A stretch of 64,000 nucleotides of DNA from Chitinophagales bacterium (GTDB taxonomy: Bacteria > Bacteroidota > Bacteroidia > Chitinophagales > UBA2359). Both the position numbers and the translations under genes were made by a program. The notes beneath the pieces were generated by a model, which was not told where the DNA came from, did no database searches, and saw only the letters and a list, made by a program, of their open reading frames with translations. Position 1 is the first letter of the stretch, and each line of letters starts with the position of its first letter. The stretch is from assembly GCA_041392475.1 (NCBI GenBank), contig JAWKLZ010000001.1, positions 1,426,001 to 1,490,000 of the forward strand, read 5' to 3'. Shown here in pieces: positions 63,924 to 64,000 of the stretch.

Positions 63924-64000
63924 ATGTTCGACTTCGATAAATGGCAAGAGATTTTTTACACAATCGGCAAGCACAAGCTGCGAACCGCTTTGACCGCTTT
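63924..64000 (+). CDS. Second MacB/FtsX-type permease, 3' end outside window
   Basis: From ATG 63924 the frame reads [20 protein letters not shown], nearly the same as the start of the preceding permease ([20 protein letters not shown]). Only 25 codons are in the window. It lies after a short gap on the same strand, pointing to tandem duplicated permease genes. Confidence 0.75.
   Translation, partial: MFDFDKWQEIFYTIGKHKLRTALTA

Overview
The window looks like chromosome from a free-living member of the Bacteroidota, most likely a Saprospiria-type bacterium. The evidence is the type IX secretion (T9SS) C-terminal sorting tails on several large secreted proteins, SprB/PKD-like adhesin repeats, a gliding-motility-type C-terminal domain, TAnnTTTG-type -7 promoter boxes, and moderate to low G+C. 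Genus and species cannot be fixed from the sequence alone. No rRNA, tRNA or CRISPR array was seen.

Layout. 1-5004 is the 3' part of a giant secreted metzincin protease followed by 21 tandem Ig-like repeats of about 70 residues. 5159-6889 is a convergent restriction-modification (R-M) pair with a D12-class adenine methylase. 6963-9944 is an M36 metalloprotease with a T9SS tail. 10119-11619 holds a dispersed repeat and a complete IS4-family insertion sequence with an 11-bp target duplication. 11718-21428 carries a T9SS surface protein, a UshA-like nucleotidase lipoprotein, an M19 dipeptidase lipoprotein, a MerR regulator overlapping a membrane protein, a small lipoprotein and an AsmA-like protein. 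21526-23849 is a second R-M system, NgoBV/NlaIV-like, with a DUF6471 protein in front. 23935-33626 is mostly metabolism: hydroxyacid dehydrogenase, DinB-like protein, GH5, phosphopantetheinyl transferase, FMN reductase, YhhN, an AbiEii-like nucleotidyltransferase, pterin dehydratase and GH3. 33616-35702 is a two-gene Septu-type anti-phage system (PtuA ATPase and PtuB HNH nuclease). After miaB and a Uma2-like protein comes a third R-M system (38118-40187, HindVP-like), then a sigma-54 activator. 41751-57974 is largely core: a methyltransferase, TamB, PurF, methionine aminotransferase, a coiled-coil membrane protein, a Nudix hydrolase, an MsbA-like ABC exporter, a T9SS type B protein, YjbQ and a macro-domain protein. 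58021-62434 has a small conserved protein, an unusual zinc-ribbon/SDR fusion and another T9SS surface protein. The right edge holds one complete MacB/FtsX permease and the start of a paralogue.

How it fits together. Two themes stand out. One is the secreted surface proteome: two metalloproteases, two adhesin-like proteins and a type B sorted protein, all expected to use the T9SS. The other is defence: three separate type II R-M systems, a Septu system, a possible AbiE-type nucleotidyltransferase and a Uma2-like nuclease-fold protein, each placed singly between housekeeping genes rather than in one island. Families of structured intergenic repeats sit between genes: CCGAAATTT-core hairpins, a ~180-bp element present twice, and CACAGAG / CACAAAAG motifs. 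The least familiar items are the nuclease of the first R-M pair, the DUF6471 partner of the second, the non-canonical SDR fusion and the ~180-bp repeat.
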